64,000 nucleotides of DNA from Naematelia aurantialba (lineage: Eukaryota; Basidiomycota; Tremellomycetes; Tremellales; Naemateliaceae). The position numbers and the translations under genes were made by a program. Below, piece after piece: positions 22,318 to 33,670 of this stretch (positions are counted from its first letter, which is position 1; each line of letters begins with the position of its first letter). Location: positions 248,001 through 312,000 of the forward strand of contig JAKFAO010000006.1 in assembly GCA_021527695.1 (NCBI GenBank), written 5' to 3'. Under the pieces are notes generated by a model. The model searched no databases, was not told where the DNA came from, and worked only from the letters and a program-made list of their open reading frames with translations.

Positions 22318-23530
22318 CTATGCGAGGCTGACCTGTCCCCCATCCTTGCCCTGCGTCCGTCCATCCTCCTCCTCCTCCTCCTCTTCGTCGTTATTCTCGT
22401 CTTCTTCGTCTTCTTCGTCTCCGATCCCGAAGGCCTCAGCTGCCGGAGGTCCGCTGGCTGCAGCACCAGCTCGGACGGGGCTATCAAGACTGCCGCCGAC
22501 GTCGGACTCTTCTTCCCAGACGTTGCTCCCGACTCTAGGGCGTTGTGGACCGCGCCGCGGTGCTCTCGCATTGCTGGCCGGGAGGTCGTCAAAGTTGTGC
22601 ACGCGGCCCTGGGCATCTCGATACGTCGTCGATGAGAAGGGCTGGTACAGCCCCGAAAGCTCTTGTCGGCGCCGTGAACGCTGGTGCAGCAGGTGCGCGA
22701 GGTAGAGAAACGCCAGTGAGCCCAGGATATTTGCCTGTCCCTCATTAGCATACATTCCTTCCGCATCGGCATTTCCATCCTCAGCCCCGTCTGCATCTCG
22801 GTCCCATCCCCTCTGCATCTCAGTCCCATCCCATGAGATGAAAGATAAAAAAGACGCAACGCAACATACCAGGATGTCGCCAGATTGAAATTTCTTCCAC
22901 TACACCACAAGTGGTCAGCTCAGGTATAGTGCTCGTTGGAAGCAAGGTATCAACGCAGGGTAGGAGCAAGCAGGACGTACAGGTAGCGCAGCCTGGGCGA
23001 GCTCTGAGACGATACCCCCAAAGAAAAAGGCAGTGACGAGTGTGAACAACAGCGGCGCACGGCGGATGTACCACACTCGTCGGGCTGGGCTCTCGGGCAC
23101 ATCAATCACAAAGTACAGGAGGAAGGTTGCGAATCCTAGCTGGGCGGGGTTAGCTGTCAGCACGGTCGAACGTGGACACTGTCAGAGACAGCTGCTGACA
23201 TGGGCTGCCTAGGAGCTTGGACTTCCAGAGAAAGGCTACTGCCAGAGAACGATGCCCTCTTCTGTGGAAAGCGAGAATGGAACCAGCAGCAATCGCACTC
23301 ACCCCGAAGAAATGTAATGCTTTGTCATTGATGGGCAGCGTTGGCAGTGGTGCCATCCCCAGCACGCCCAGCAGTAGCAACCACGCCGCCGTAGCAAAGA
23401 TGATAGCCTACACCACAGCCATACATCAGCCCTATTCCCTCCCACGCCACCCTGGTCTCGTAGCCTGCAGCAACAAACACACCGGTCGGATGTTGAGAGG
23501 GTAGTCTCGGATGGGGTACGACCGCATCAT
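22318..23530 (-). CDS. VanZ-like membrane protein, 252 aa
   Basis: Exons on the minus strand: 23530-23483, 23407-23303, 23139-22981, 22899-22870 (30 bp) and 22734-22318, all phase 0. The protein has the VanZ-like layout of fungal homologues: a hydrophobic segment IIFATAAWLLLLGVLGMAPL, then LPINDKALHFFG, a second segment LGFATFLLYFVIDV, a short basic loop RRVWYIRRAP, LLFTLVTAFFFGGIVSELAQ, and KKFQSGDILANILGSLAFLY. The C-terminal 100 residues are soluble and end in a Glu/Asp-rich stretch. The biochemical role of fungal VanZ-like proteins is unknown; the bacterial namesake affects glycopeptide resistance, which cannot be carried over. MMRSYPIRD was taken as start, but in-frame ATGs lie upstream (for example MLEYLFTTVEEY). 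Its stop is 28 bp from the Sld3 stop. Confidence 0.75.
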
Positions 23531-24013
23531 GTATTCCTCCACCGTGGTGAAGAGGTACTCGAGCATGGCTGTTGGTTGGGGATATCTTCCAAGCGACATG
23601 GCGACGTGTGGCCCCTGTGCATGGATGGGCAAAGCCGTGTTACAAGGTGACCAGTGCTCGTCAACAAAATGTGGGTAGACGTGGCCATTTGGGTCGGCGG
23701 CGGGAAAGCGTTCCTGGCCAACTGCAACGCCTCGATGGACCAAGTAACTTCTGCTTCTCTCTCACTTGAACTTACTATTGATACACCACATCGACGACTC
23801 TTTCAGCACTTTTCACGCACTCGCACGCTGCTGGAGAGATACTCCTGCCTCTCAGCTGCTCGCAGATACCCTGCAGGCCCTACATCGCTTTGTCATCACG
23901 ACCGCTCCACTGCCGGTCACCCTTCAATGAACCCTCCACATCCATAGGCCAATCACGCTGCATCTCTCAGTCGCCCTCTCCTATCCACGCCCCGCATCCA
24001 TCCACACATCGCC
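23531..24013. promoter_or_regulatory. Divergent promoter region, VanZ-like / ubiquitin hydrolase
   Basis: 483 bp between two outward start codons. No TATA-like or repeated element stands out. The last 100 bp before 24014 are C-rich (CATCCAT, CCACACATC). Confidence 0.5.
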
Positions 24014-27000
24014 ATGTCTCGCGCACTGCCGACTACGCCTCCACTGTCGACGCTCAGCCTATCCCAGCTACGGGCCATGGCAAACGACATGGACGCCGTC
24101 ACCGACCGGACACCGCGGGACTGGTTCGAGCGCGCTTGCTACGAGACGGATCGGGCCGTCATCGCCGAGCGCAATCGCAAGAAGGAAGACATGTTCCTCG
24201 CCTACACGCGGGCAGCGCAATGCTATGTCAATTGCAGGATGCATCCCGGCTATGCTGCGGAGAAGAAGAAGGATCCCCAATGGGCTAACCGGGTCAAGGA
24301 CTTCAAAGAGGTGCGTCAGCAGGTTCCTCCACAAGCCTCGACCCTGGTGATTCTGTACCGTGCTGATGAAGGTATGCTTGCAGACATACGAGGCGTTTCT
24401 GACCAAGGCGAAAGAAGTCAAGGAGGGTCTCAGAGCCAGGGATGTAGAGAAGGGCTCCAGCGGGTAAGGCACCTCGTGTCTCCAGCGTACATCGGCTCAT
24501 CTGCCTCAGCACTCCTACCAGGCCGACTTCTCCTCGGCAGCGCTCGGGGACATCGACGCCAAGTGGGCCCGATACAATGTCGGGAGGCAGTATTGCGGAC
24601 AGGATGAAAGCGCTCAGTGGCAAGGGGTTGGATGTTGGCAACTCGTCCAAGCGATTCAGCAAGGACTTGTCCTCCATATCTATTCCTCCATCATCAAAGG
24701 CGAAATACACACCTGAAACACTGGCATCACAGGACGAGCCGCCACCATCCTCACGCGACCAACATGACCAGCACAACGCATCGGCATCAGGACACAAACG
24801 GCCATCTGTGCCACCCAAGCCAGAGGGCATTGCAAGGCTGCATCACCAGCCGGGGACCCCTCCCGTCTTGGAGACGACATTCGAAGACCGCCCGAGCCCG
24901 GTCTTCCCGACCAAGACGGGATCATCAACAAGATCACGCGCTTCCACTTCAGCGTCGGACAATCTGGCCAAATCATCACCGCCTGCTCTCTCGCCCCACA
25001 CATCTGGAAATCAAACCAGCACGGGCTCCCCTCAACTGAACACTCCACACCTCCCAGCACCTTCCCCTGCACCAGAAGTCACACCAAATGGCCCACAATC
25101 CGCTGGACCCAGTGTCCGGCCTCCGCTACCCACGATCCCGCAGTCTCCGCTGGCTGATCCGGCGAAAGCAGCCCGACTCGATGAGACCACGCCTAGTAGA
25201 CTGCGCGAATTCGAACAAGCTTTCCCATCTCTCAGCGAATTTGGAAAGCAGTTCGAGTCGGAGGACATGGATACTCTGACCCCCAAAGTGTCGTACCCAT
25301 TCGAGCGAGACATGCAGCCGAGTTCCGGACTACCGAACGGCAGCACGACCGCTGCTCCGGAAGTTCACTTTCCAGATGTTCCTAGCTTTCCCGACCTGCC
25401 TTCCGTACCGACATCACGGCCAGGCCTGCCGCCACCGCCTGATCGACCCGATGAGCTACGACCCTCAGAGGATCAGAGTGCAGGTCCGTCACCGCCCTCA
25501 CCCGACATGGGCTTGGAACTGCGTCGCCCCGCTAGCACCGCCAATGTTGCGTCGTTGGCTAACGGAGGCGAGCTGTTGAGCAGTTCGCCAGTGCAGACTG
25601 GCCCTGCTCAGCCTCCTGAGTCCTCTTCGCGCTCATCTATGCCGAACGGATTGCATCCTGTTCATGCCAGTTCGCTCTCCTTCCCGGTAGCCAAGCCGAC
25701 TCCGCCGCAACCAGCCCCGTCCAGATTGTCCAATCCCATACAAGAGCCTTTACCAAAACCTAAATTTCCCTTCAGCAATTCCATTGAACCCGACGTCCTT
25801 CGAAGCTACTTCCTTAATCCTTCAGTCGACATGCTCCTACTCGACATCCGCTCAGAGGAGGACTTTCAGAAGGGCTATGTGGGTGCGGAATACGAACAAA
25901 AGGGCGCCAAGGTCAATGTCGTCCGAATTGACCCTTTGGTGCTCCTCCGCGAGGGTGTCAATTCGACCAAGATCGAGGACGCTCTCTCACTCGCACCCGA
26001 AGCTCAAAGATGCGCGTTTGAGAAGCGACACCGTGTTGATCTGGTGGTGGTCTACGATTCACATTCGATGAATTGGCCACGCAGGGGTTCGCCTCCAACT
26101 CCGCTCTCGCGGCTCTGGGACGCAATATACGAGCTTGAATTTTCGAAGAAGCTGGAGCGGAACCCGGTGTTGTTGACTGGCGGATACGATGCCTGGCTCA
26201 AATTCATCGACTCGAGGGTGAGGAAGCACCAAGCGCATGCTGCAGCAAATGGCCATCGACGGGAGGCTGCAGAGGTGGCCAAGCCCCGGCCGTTAGTGAA
26301 TGGGAATGGCTTGCCGCTGTAAGTCTGCGCCCGCTGGTGTCGGTTAGTGCTGATGGTTTACAGGAGCCCACGGGAGCAGAATCAGATACCGCTGTCCCCA
26401 AGTCGCTCTGCGGACGCTATCACAAAGAGAGCCAACCGCGATGTACCGGTGTATCAGTCTTCCCAGTATGCCAAAAACATCACGGATAGTGTAAGTCGGC
26501 CTCAGGAGCAGTCATGTCATGCCGCTAACCCGGCGCAGTTTGGCTATGTCCACGCACCGCAATCCATGACAGGCGAGAATCAGACTAATCAGCCCTCTCA
26601 TCGGCCTTATGTGACATCTCCTCAATCCTCCCGACCCACACACTCGGCTTCGCTGTCGCTAACGTCCTCTGCCTATGCCTCGGGCAGCACTCCGATTGCA
26701 GTACCACCACCTGTGACACAGCATCCTGGCATCGGCGCTCGTCGGCGAAGTAATCTGATCGAGCAGCACGGTCAGCCATATTCTGGCTACACGCCCTCTC
26801 AACCGCTGTCGGCACGGCACAGCATCGACTACCCTCAGGCTCATGCTTTGGGGTCGATTCAGCCCCCTCCAGCAGCGCAGACGCACGCTCTGGAGCGCTA
26901 TGACGCACGGCCATCTGTGGTACGTAGTGGATCGATACGAGGTCTGGACCTCGTGGCGAGGGAGGGCGACGAAGTGAGGTATTGGAACGATGTGGTTCTC

Positions 27001-28494
27001 GGTCTCACCGGCTTGAAGAATCTCGGCAAGTGGGTATCATCCCTTCTCCTCGAGGGTCGTGCGCTGATGGCATTCTCAGCACCTGCTATATGAATTCCAC
27101 GCTCCAGTGCCTGAGCGCGACATTTCCTTTCACATCCTTCTTCCTGGATGGAAGCTACAAGAAGTCAATCAACGTGTACAATCCTCTCGGCACCAAGGGC
27201 AACCTGGCAAACGCATTTGCAGAGCTGCTCAAGGCGCTGTGGAAGGAGGACTATACTTTCTTGTCGCCGGTCACTTTCCGAGTGAGTCGGGAGAAGTGCC
27301 TAGTGTTACGGAATATGGCCCTAGTGTTACGGAACACGGTTGACTTTGGTGCAGAAAAACATCACCACCTTTGCCCATCAGTTCTCTGGTACGGACCAAC
27401 ACGATTCGCAAGAGTTCCTGTCCTTCGTCCTGGATGGCCTGCACGAGGACTTGAATAGAGTGAAACACAAGCCGCCACCTGTCGATATGAGTCCGGAGAG
27501 GGAGCACGCATTAGAGACCCTTCCTCCAGAAGTGGCGAGCGAGAAGGAATGGCAGATATATCGGATGAGGAATGATAGTTTCATTGTGGATCTCTTCCAG
27601 GGGCAGTATCGGAATCGCCTGGAATGTCTGACTTGTCACAAGGTACGTGGTGGAGCGATGATCGATGGAGGCAAAGGCACTAATCAATGTTCAGACATCG
27701 ACGACATACGATGCGTTCATGTACATGAGCTTGCCGGTACCGACCAACAAGAGCAAGATGGTGCTGCAGGAACTGATTGACGAGTTTGTCAAGCCTGAAA
27801 TTATGGAGGGCGACGATGCTTGGTGCGTTTCTACGACTTGTTCCGATACCTCGGTCCAGGTGGCTGTCGCCGGCGCTGACGACGACGCGCAGGAACTGCC
27901 CACGGTGTAAAGTCCCCCGTCGAGCCTCCAAGACACTCACGATTGCGCGCCTGCCTCCTGTGCTCCTCATCCAGCTGAAACGATTCACGACGCAAAATGG
28001 CGTGTTCTGGGACAAGTCTGAAACGCCCGTCATCTTCCCTGTCAACGGGCTCGACCTGACTCGATACGTTCCTCCGCGGATCCAGTCGGGTAAAGAAGAC
28101 ATGGACGATCCTCGGACCCAGATTGGGCCGTTTAGATATGACCTCTATGGCGTGTCGAACCATATGGGCACGCTGTCGTCTGGTCATTGTGAGTGCTTAC
28201 GCTGGTCTTCTCTGTCTCGGTCTGCTTTTATGCCCCGTCCTCGTGGGATGAGACATCGGAGTCGAGCTGATCAGCGCAGATACTGCGTTTGTCAAGAGCT
28301 CAAAGGGCTGGCAATACGCCGAGGACAGCAAGATCACAAAAGCACAGGAACGAGACGTCGTCGTGAGTGACTTGGTGTGACCCGTACCCGACTGAAATGG
28401 GGTCGTGATGAGCGACGAGCGTGGAAGAGACGTCGCTGACGAGATGCAGTCGAAACCGGCGTACATTCTGTTCTACAAGCGGATCCGTACTTGA
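24014..28494 (+). CDS. DOA4: Ubiquitin carboxyl-terminal hydrolase, Doa4/USP8 type, 1281 aa
   Basis: A cysteine protease that removes ubiquitin; the Doa4 branch recycles ubiquitin from cargo at endosomes. Exons 24014-24310, 24384-24463, 24510-26318, 26364-26490, 26539-27029, 27080-27281, 27355-27642, 27695-27822, 27893-28188, 28280-28362 and 28450-28494. The N-terminus (about 30-125) is a USP8-type helical domain (RDWFERACYETDRAV onward). A long disordered Ser/Pro linker follows. The rhodanese domain spans about 555-695 (MLLLDIRSEEDFQKGYVGAE) and has no Cys in the active loop (VVVYDSHSMNW), so it is probably non-catalytic. The USP domain starts GLTGLKNLGNTCYMNS with catalytic Cys937, has a CLTC...CPRC zinc ribbon, and GTLSSGHYTAF with His1239; it ends AYILFYKRIRT. 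A YPFE sequence at 388 resembles, but is not, the YPxL motif used for Bro1 binding. Confidence 0.92.
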
Positions 28495-29746
28495 TCAAAG
28501 CGGCCAGGGATACTATACCCTGTCATATCTGCATCATTGTTGTATCGTTTCGTATGTGGCATTCATGCACAGACCTCGGCTCTCATGGCGGCGGGTCATG
28601 GACAATCACACTGCAGCCCAGATTCATGGACAACCACACCGTAGCCCAGACTCATGGGCAGCCACGCCGCAGCCCAGACTCATGGACAACCACGCCGCCG
28701 CCCGTCTCGTAGACCACTGCTCGGCCGCTCGGTCACGCGCCAGTCGCAGCGTGAATTCTCCGAAGCCCGCGAGAGGATCAGACGGGCGCGGGGATGTGGT
28801 TGTGGATGTGGTTGTGGTTGTCGGTTGTGGTTGACGGTTGACGGTTGACATCCTCATCCCATCGTCCACTATTGCTCCGTCTCGCCGTGTCCTGACGAAG
28901 CCTCGGCGTGTCTGGAAAGGCGCAGAGGCGTGATGGCCCTCGACGGTGATTGATCTCATCTGGCAGTGGCCAACCTTGCGCTCAGGCCGCGTCGCCAGAC
29001 CTCTCCAAGAGCCTTGTCGACAGCCTTGTCTTCGTATCGTCCAGTCGCCGAAGCGATCGAAAGGTGTGCTGTAGGATATACGGAAAACCAAAGGCAGCAC
29101 TACACTGAGCGCCCTCGTCCTGGAGACCGGTGAGTACGGTCGTACGGCCGTCACGACTCGCTTCGCCTGCACCACTCTGGCTTTGACGCTACGACTAGCT
29201 GCCGCTCGGGCCTGGTCCCCTCATCACTTGTGCCCGCATTGTGCCACTCCTTCCCAGCCTTTTCCACCCCCCTTCACCCCTCACCCTCACCCTCGCCCTT
29301 CAGCCTTCCACCCTCGCCCTTGTGATGTGCCCCCCATGGTCCCCTTGGTGTCCGCCGTGGCGCCGGGGCAAAGGAGGGTGCGATGTAGTGATCCTCGGCG
29401 ATACTAGACTCGCATGTCACACCTGCCGCTGCCTGCTGCGTGATGATCGTGATGCTCGAGGTTTTATGCTCATGATCCGACCCACTAGCTGCGTCCTTCG
29501 AGTCGAGGCCTTGACACTCGTACACTTGACCCCGCCCCTGCGAGGTACATCATTTCCATCACCGTCACCGTCCCCCGTTTCTGCAAGTTCCATCACGTTA
29601 TCAACGAGTGGTCAAGTACACGGTACTCCACGACAAGCTCGGACGTCTCTTACGAACCACTTGGTCAATCTCATCTCCCAATTCCTCCTCCGCAGTTGCT
29701 GTGCGCCGTCGAATAATTCACACTAGGCGGCGTCGAGCAGAGCAAG
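28495..29746. other. Spacer without supportable gene, containing a 28-bp tandem array
   Basis: 1.25 kb between the hydrolase stop and the Kelch-BTB start. It holds a four-copy 28 bp minisatellite, a GGTTGTGGATGTGGTTGTGG stretch (28797-28832), and C-rich CACCCTCGCCCTT repeats (29280-29320). The open frames are short, repeat-driven and unspliceable. Confidence 0.6.
28596..28707 (+). repeat. 28-bp minisatellite, four head-to-tail copies
   Basis: Units start at 28596, 28624, 28652 and 28680, each beginning TCATGGRCARYCACRCYG and closing with GCCCAGAY or a variant. Spacing is exactly 28 bp with a few substitutions per unit and no spacers. Confidence 0.9.
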
Positions 29747-32700
29747 ATGGACGCGTCACTGACGCATCTCATGGGCTGGACCGAGAATACAAGGGGCGAT
29801 GTGCCCCCACCACTCACGGTAAGCGAACGGTCCTTGCCCAACAACCCGTGTGCCGTGGTCCTGGTTCTGGTCTATGCGGGCTGGGCTGAACAACGTAGGG
29901 ACCGTCCATTACCATCTCGCCGCTCCCTCTACCACACCCGCCGACCGTCTTCCTCTTTGGCGGCAAGTATGTCCAGAACCGCCGGCTGACCAACGAAATG
30001 TGGTCGATGGACCTGTCAACGCGTATCTGGGAGAGAGTCGATGCCAGCCGTGGTCCGTCTCCGCGGTACTTTCACTCGATGAACGTCTGTAAGTTGCTTT
30101 GCTTCCTGGGCTTAGCCAACCAAAATCCTGAAACCTGCATTGCCGAATTGGACGATGGAGATGCTGATACTCCGAAGGGCAGGACAAACTCGTCTGCTTT
30201 GGCGGCATGACTGACACGGAACCCATGTCGGTGCACGACGATTTGTGGTTCTTTGACTGCGTGTCACGCCGATGGTTGCCTCCCCCCACGCCTGCGCCTG
30301 GACTCGCCCAGGATCCCGACCTGATCCCGACAGCGAGGTATGCGCATCTCAGCGCGGTGTCTCGCGGCCAATTGGTCGTCTTTGGAGGACAACAGGCGGA
30401 TAACTCGTGCGTCCGGTTGGCGACATGTCCTCTTCCACATCTCGTACTCAACCTCTCATGCCCCCTTTCACCTATCGTACTCAACTTCTCATGCTCCCTT
30501 CCACATATCGTACTCGACCTCGTGCCGCGTCTCCTGTGAAGGCGGCGTTGTGTTTTCGCTGATACAGTTTCCAGGTGGATCTACGAAGTCAACGTGTACG
30601 ATCTTCAGCGGAAATCGTGGGTTTCCAAGACACCACAACCCGAGCTACAGGGCCAGCACTCGAAAGGCGCATACCGCAGCGTTGCCACATCCTCCAAGTC
30701 GAACGTCATCACCCCGAACACAAAGGCCGGCGACTTGAGCGCACATAGCTTCTCCCTCGATGAGGAGGGTGAGGGTGGTGGTGCGTTGTTTACATGGTCG
30801 ATGTCTGGCCGGCTGACAAGGTGCAGATATCTGGTGTTATTCAAACTACGACTTTGCCAAGGTCCGACGAGAACTCGATCTCATCGCACCTGCCTCTTCT
30901 TCCGCAGCGGAGGACTCGCGGTCCGAAAAGTACAGTTCGCCGCCCTCGTTCACCATGCGAGACCAGTCTGGGCTGATGCGCGGGTACTCGCGACCGCCCG
31001 GGTTGCGTTTCCCAGCCGGTGGTATAGTGGGACACCACTTCATCCTCTGTGGCCTCTACCTCGCTTCCTCCTCTGCGGCATTCAGCATCTGGGCTCTCAA
31101 CCTCGAGACGATGGCCTGGAAGCACATCGAGCCTGCCGTGCTTAATTCTGGGAGCTGGAATCGCGCCGTCGTCTGGCCAGAGGCTGCCAAGGTGCTCATC
31201 TTCGGTAACACGTCTTACAACCTTGCGGAGGACTACAGCCATCGAGCTGTTAATCTCGACCAAATCGCTGTCATCTCCCTCGAAACCTATGGAATCTACT
31301 GTCCGCCCCGCCTCGAGGTCCGTGTCAAGACGCAGGAGCTGGGTCTGGCTATGCTAGACGAAAGACTAGCGTCTGACTTTGAAGTGGCCTGTATTGATGG
31401 TCGACGAATCAAGTGTTCGCGCAAAGTCCTCTCGGAGCGATGGCCATGGTTCGCAGAGCAAGAAGACGCGCTTCGAAAGACCGCTGCCGGAATTCTACAA
31501 GACGATGTGGCCCTCGACATCAACGATACGCTACTTGGTGCGTTCCGGCCCGCCAAACTCGCTACAACATGCCTCAATCTCCCTGAGCCATTCCCCGTCT
31601 GCGTCGCCCTCTTGCAATACTTTTACACCCTCAACTTGGCCACCGCACTACAGAATCGGGCTCCGGTGCTGTCCGCGCTTCTCTTCCTCGCCAAGCAGTA
31701 CAGAATTGATCGTCTGGCGAAACTCGCCGTGCATGCCCTGCACGAGAGGCTCGAGCCCAGTCTGGCGTTGGGGATATACGAGATTGCCACTTTGAGCGGG
31801 GAGCAGAACTTGCAAGTCAGAGCGCTGCAGATGATCCATGTGAGCTGCTTGCAGGGTGGATCTCGAGCCTCGCTGATGAAACAGGCTGCTAAAAACTCGT
31901 CCTCCTTCCGAGCCAATCGGCAAGGACCAAGCGGAATAGTCACAGCAGGCGACGACAACTCCAGCCCAAAATCGGCGCATCCTCCTCAGGCCCTCCCTCC
32001 ACCCTCCGATCCGGCTCCGCCCTCGACGACGGTCGCAGCTGGCGGTGCTGGTACCTCACAGTTCCGCCAAGCCCGCGTCGACTCGCCCGTCCTCCCTGAA
32101 TCGCCCACCCTCCCCGCGTCGCCCGCCCTTCCTGAATGGGATGATGACGGCGAGGGTGGGGAAGCATTGTTGGCCAGTTTGACTACCGGAGACGACTCGG
32201 ACATCGAGGCTGAAGAACCCGTTCGTCGAGCAGATACTGCAACACCTCGCAGTTTAGCAAAGCACACTCGGTCTCAGTTGGCCGCACTGGCCGGACCGCT
32301 TCCAGTGAGCTTGTACCCCGGACCGGCCCATGCGTCTCTTGGTCCCCTATCCGAGTCTGGGCGCCACCCTTCAAGTCCTACCACCAGCTCGGAAAGCACT
32401 GCGTTGTACCCCACCACGCCTGTTGAATCGGTTCGAGGGTTTCCCCGAGTCCCGCACCCAGCGTGGATGGATTCGCGCTCGTCATCTTCGGGTCATGGGT
32501 ATGGTAATTATGCCACCAGCGACAGCGACGACCACCAACACGGCTACTTTGACCAGCAGCCGCCACCGCCGCCGACTTTTCCATCTCCTCGCCCAAAGCA
32601 ATTGTCTCCCGAGACGGCCAGCCCTGCGAGTCCCGCACGACTTGCCGCGCTGCCATCGGCTCTGAGCAGCCGACAGGCACAAGCGATCAACCTCGCGCAG

Positions 32701-33358
32701 CATGGTGCGGTTGGTGTTGATAGTCTTTCGCGTTACCCTTCAACCATAGCCACGGGCAGCATGAGAAGCATCGAGACGCTTTCGCTGCCGTCTGAGACGC
32801 TTGACGCACTGGGATTGACACCGGAGCGCGGCAGTCAGCGGGGGGGTGCAACGCTGCTCAAGAAGCCTCTCTGGCAGATGGGCCCTCGCGGTCGTTCCGA
32901 CTCTTCCGCGAGCGCAGCACTGTCGTATCGCACCCTTGGGTTCGACATGGTCAGCTCGAGCGGGTCCTCGATCGACGTGGCGAGCATTTCGTCCGGCTCG
33001 ACAGGCGGGTCATCTAAGAAGGCGATGAAGGCGGAACGAAAAGCGTCAGTGGCGCTATGCGTCGAATGACCCAGACCTGTAGACCCCACTGACGTCGTGC
33101 AGCATCGCGTCGGCGGAAAAGGCTGCTCGCAAGGCGCAGGCGCAAGCCAAGTTTGAAGCAGACCGAGCGGAACAGCTGCGCAAGCAGAACCTGTCGAGGG
33201 CCGAAGCGCAACGGAAGTTGGACGTGGCGAAAGCCGCCAAGGCGCAGGATACTTCGGCGGATGCGCCGGAGAAGAAGTCGAGGTTGGGCAAGTTTGGGGC
33301 AAAGTTTACTGAAGCCGTCTTGTTCCCGAGCGGAGGCGAAAAGTCGACCATGTTCTGA
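29747..33358 (+). CDS. Kelch-repeat and BTB domain protein, 1052 aa
   Basis: Exons 29747-29818, 29899-30088, 30178-30406, 30575-30768, 30827-33044 and 33103-33358. Kelch-type blades run through the first 390 residues: TVFLFGGKYVQNRRLTNEMW, PRYFHSMNVWQDKLVCFGGM, TARYAHLSAV then GQLVVFGG, and PAGGIVGHHFILCGLYL. A BTB/POZ domain follows at about 400-540 (DFEVACIDGRRIKCSRKVL, then VCVALLQYFYTLNL and LAKQYRIDRLAKLAVHALHE). The second half is Ser/Pro-rich, and the end is a basic/Ala coiled coil (EKAARKAQAQAKFEADRAEQ) closing FPSGGEKSTMF. Kelch followed by BTB matches S. pombe Ral2, which works with the Ras1 exchange factor; that parallel is inference from layout. Intron 3 (168 bp) contains its own tandem repeat. 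Confidence 0.82.
30437..30530 (+). repeat. ~34-bp repeat inside intron 3 of the Kelch-BTB gene
   Basis: Three copies of ATCTCGTACTCAACCTCTCATGC-like units at about 34 bp spacing, wholly within the intron 30407-30574. They are probably neutral and length-variable. Confidence 0.75.
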
Positions 33359-33670
33359 GGTGCTTGTGTTTGTGTGTGTTTTGGAGGGAAAGGGATTCTT
33401 GGGGATGTAGTCATCGTTGTCATCTACTTGCATATCAGGGCTGTCGATACGTTTGTCCAAGCTGTCATTCAATGCATTGTCTAGAGCTGTAGCTGTGGGC
33501 TGCGAACCCGATTCTGGTCAGAATCGATGATCCTGTAGATGGATGTGGAGACCGGCTGAATTGGGCCCCGCATTCTGAGCGGAAAACTTGAAGACAATTG
33601 TTGACGTTGCGGTTGTCTGTCTTTGTCGTCGTCGCAGCAACGGTATAACTCGGGCTTGAACGGTACAGCC
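33359..33670. promoter_or_regulatory. Tandem-gene spacer before the DEAH helicase
   Basis: 312 bp holding the 3' flank of the Kelch-BTB gene and the promoter of the helicase. No clear element or small gene is seen. Confidence 0.5.

Noticed and set aside
28596..28707. CRISPR-like regular 28-bp repeats
   Set aside because: Units are contiguous without unique spacers and the host is a eukaryote; this is a minisatellite.
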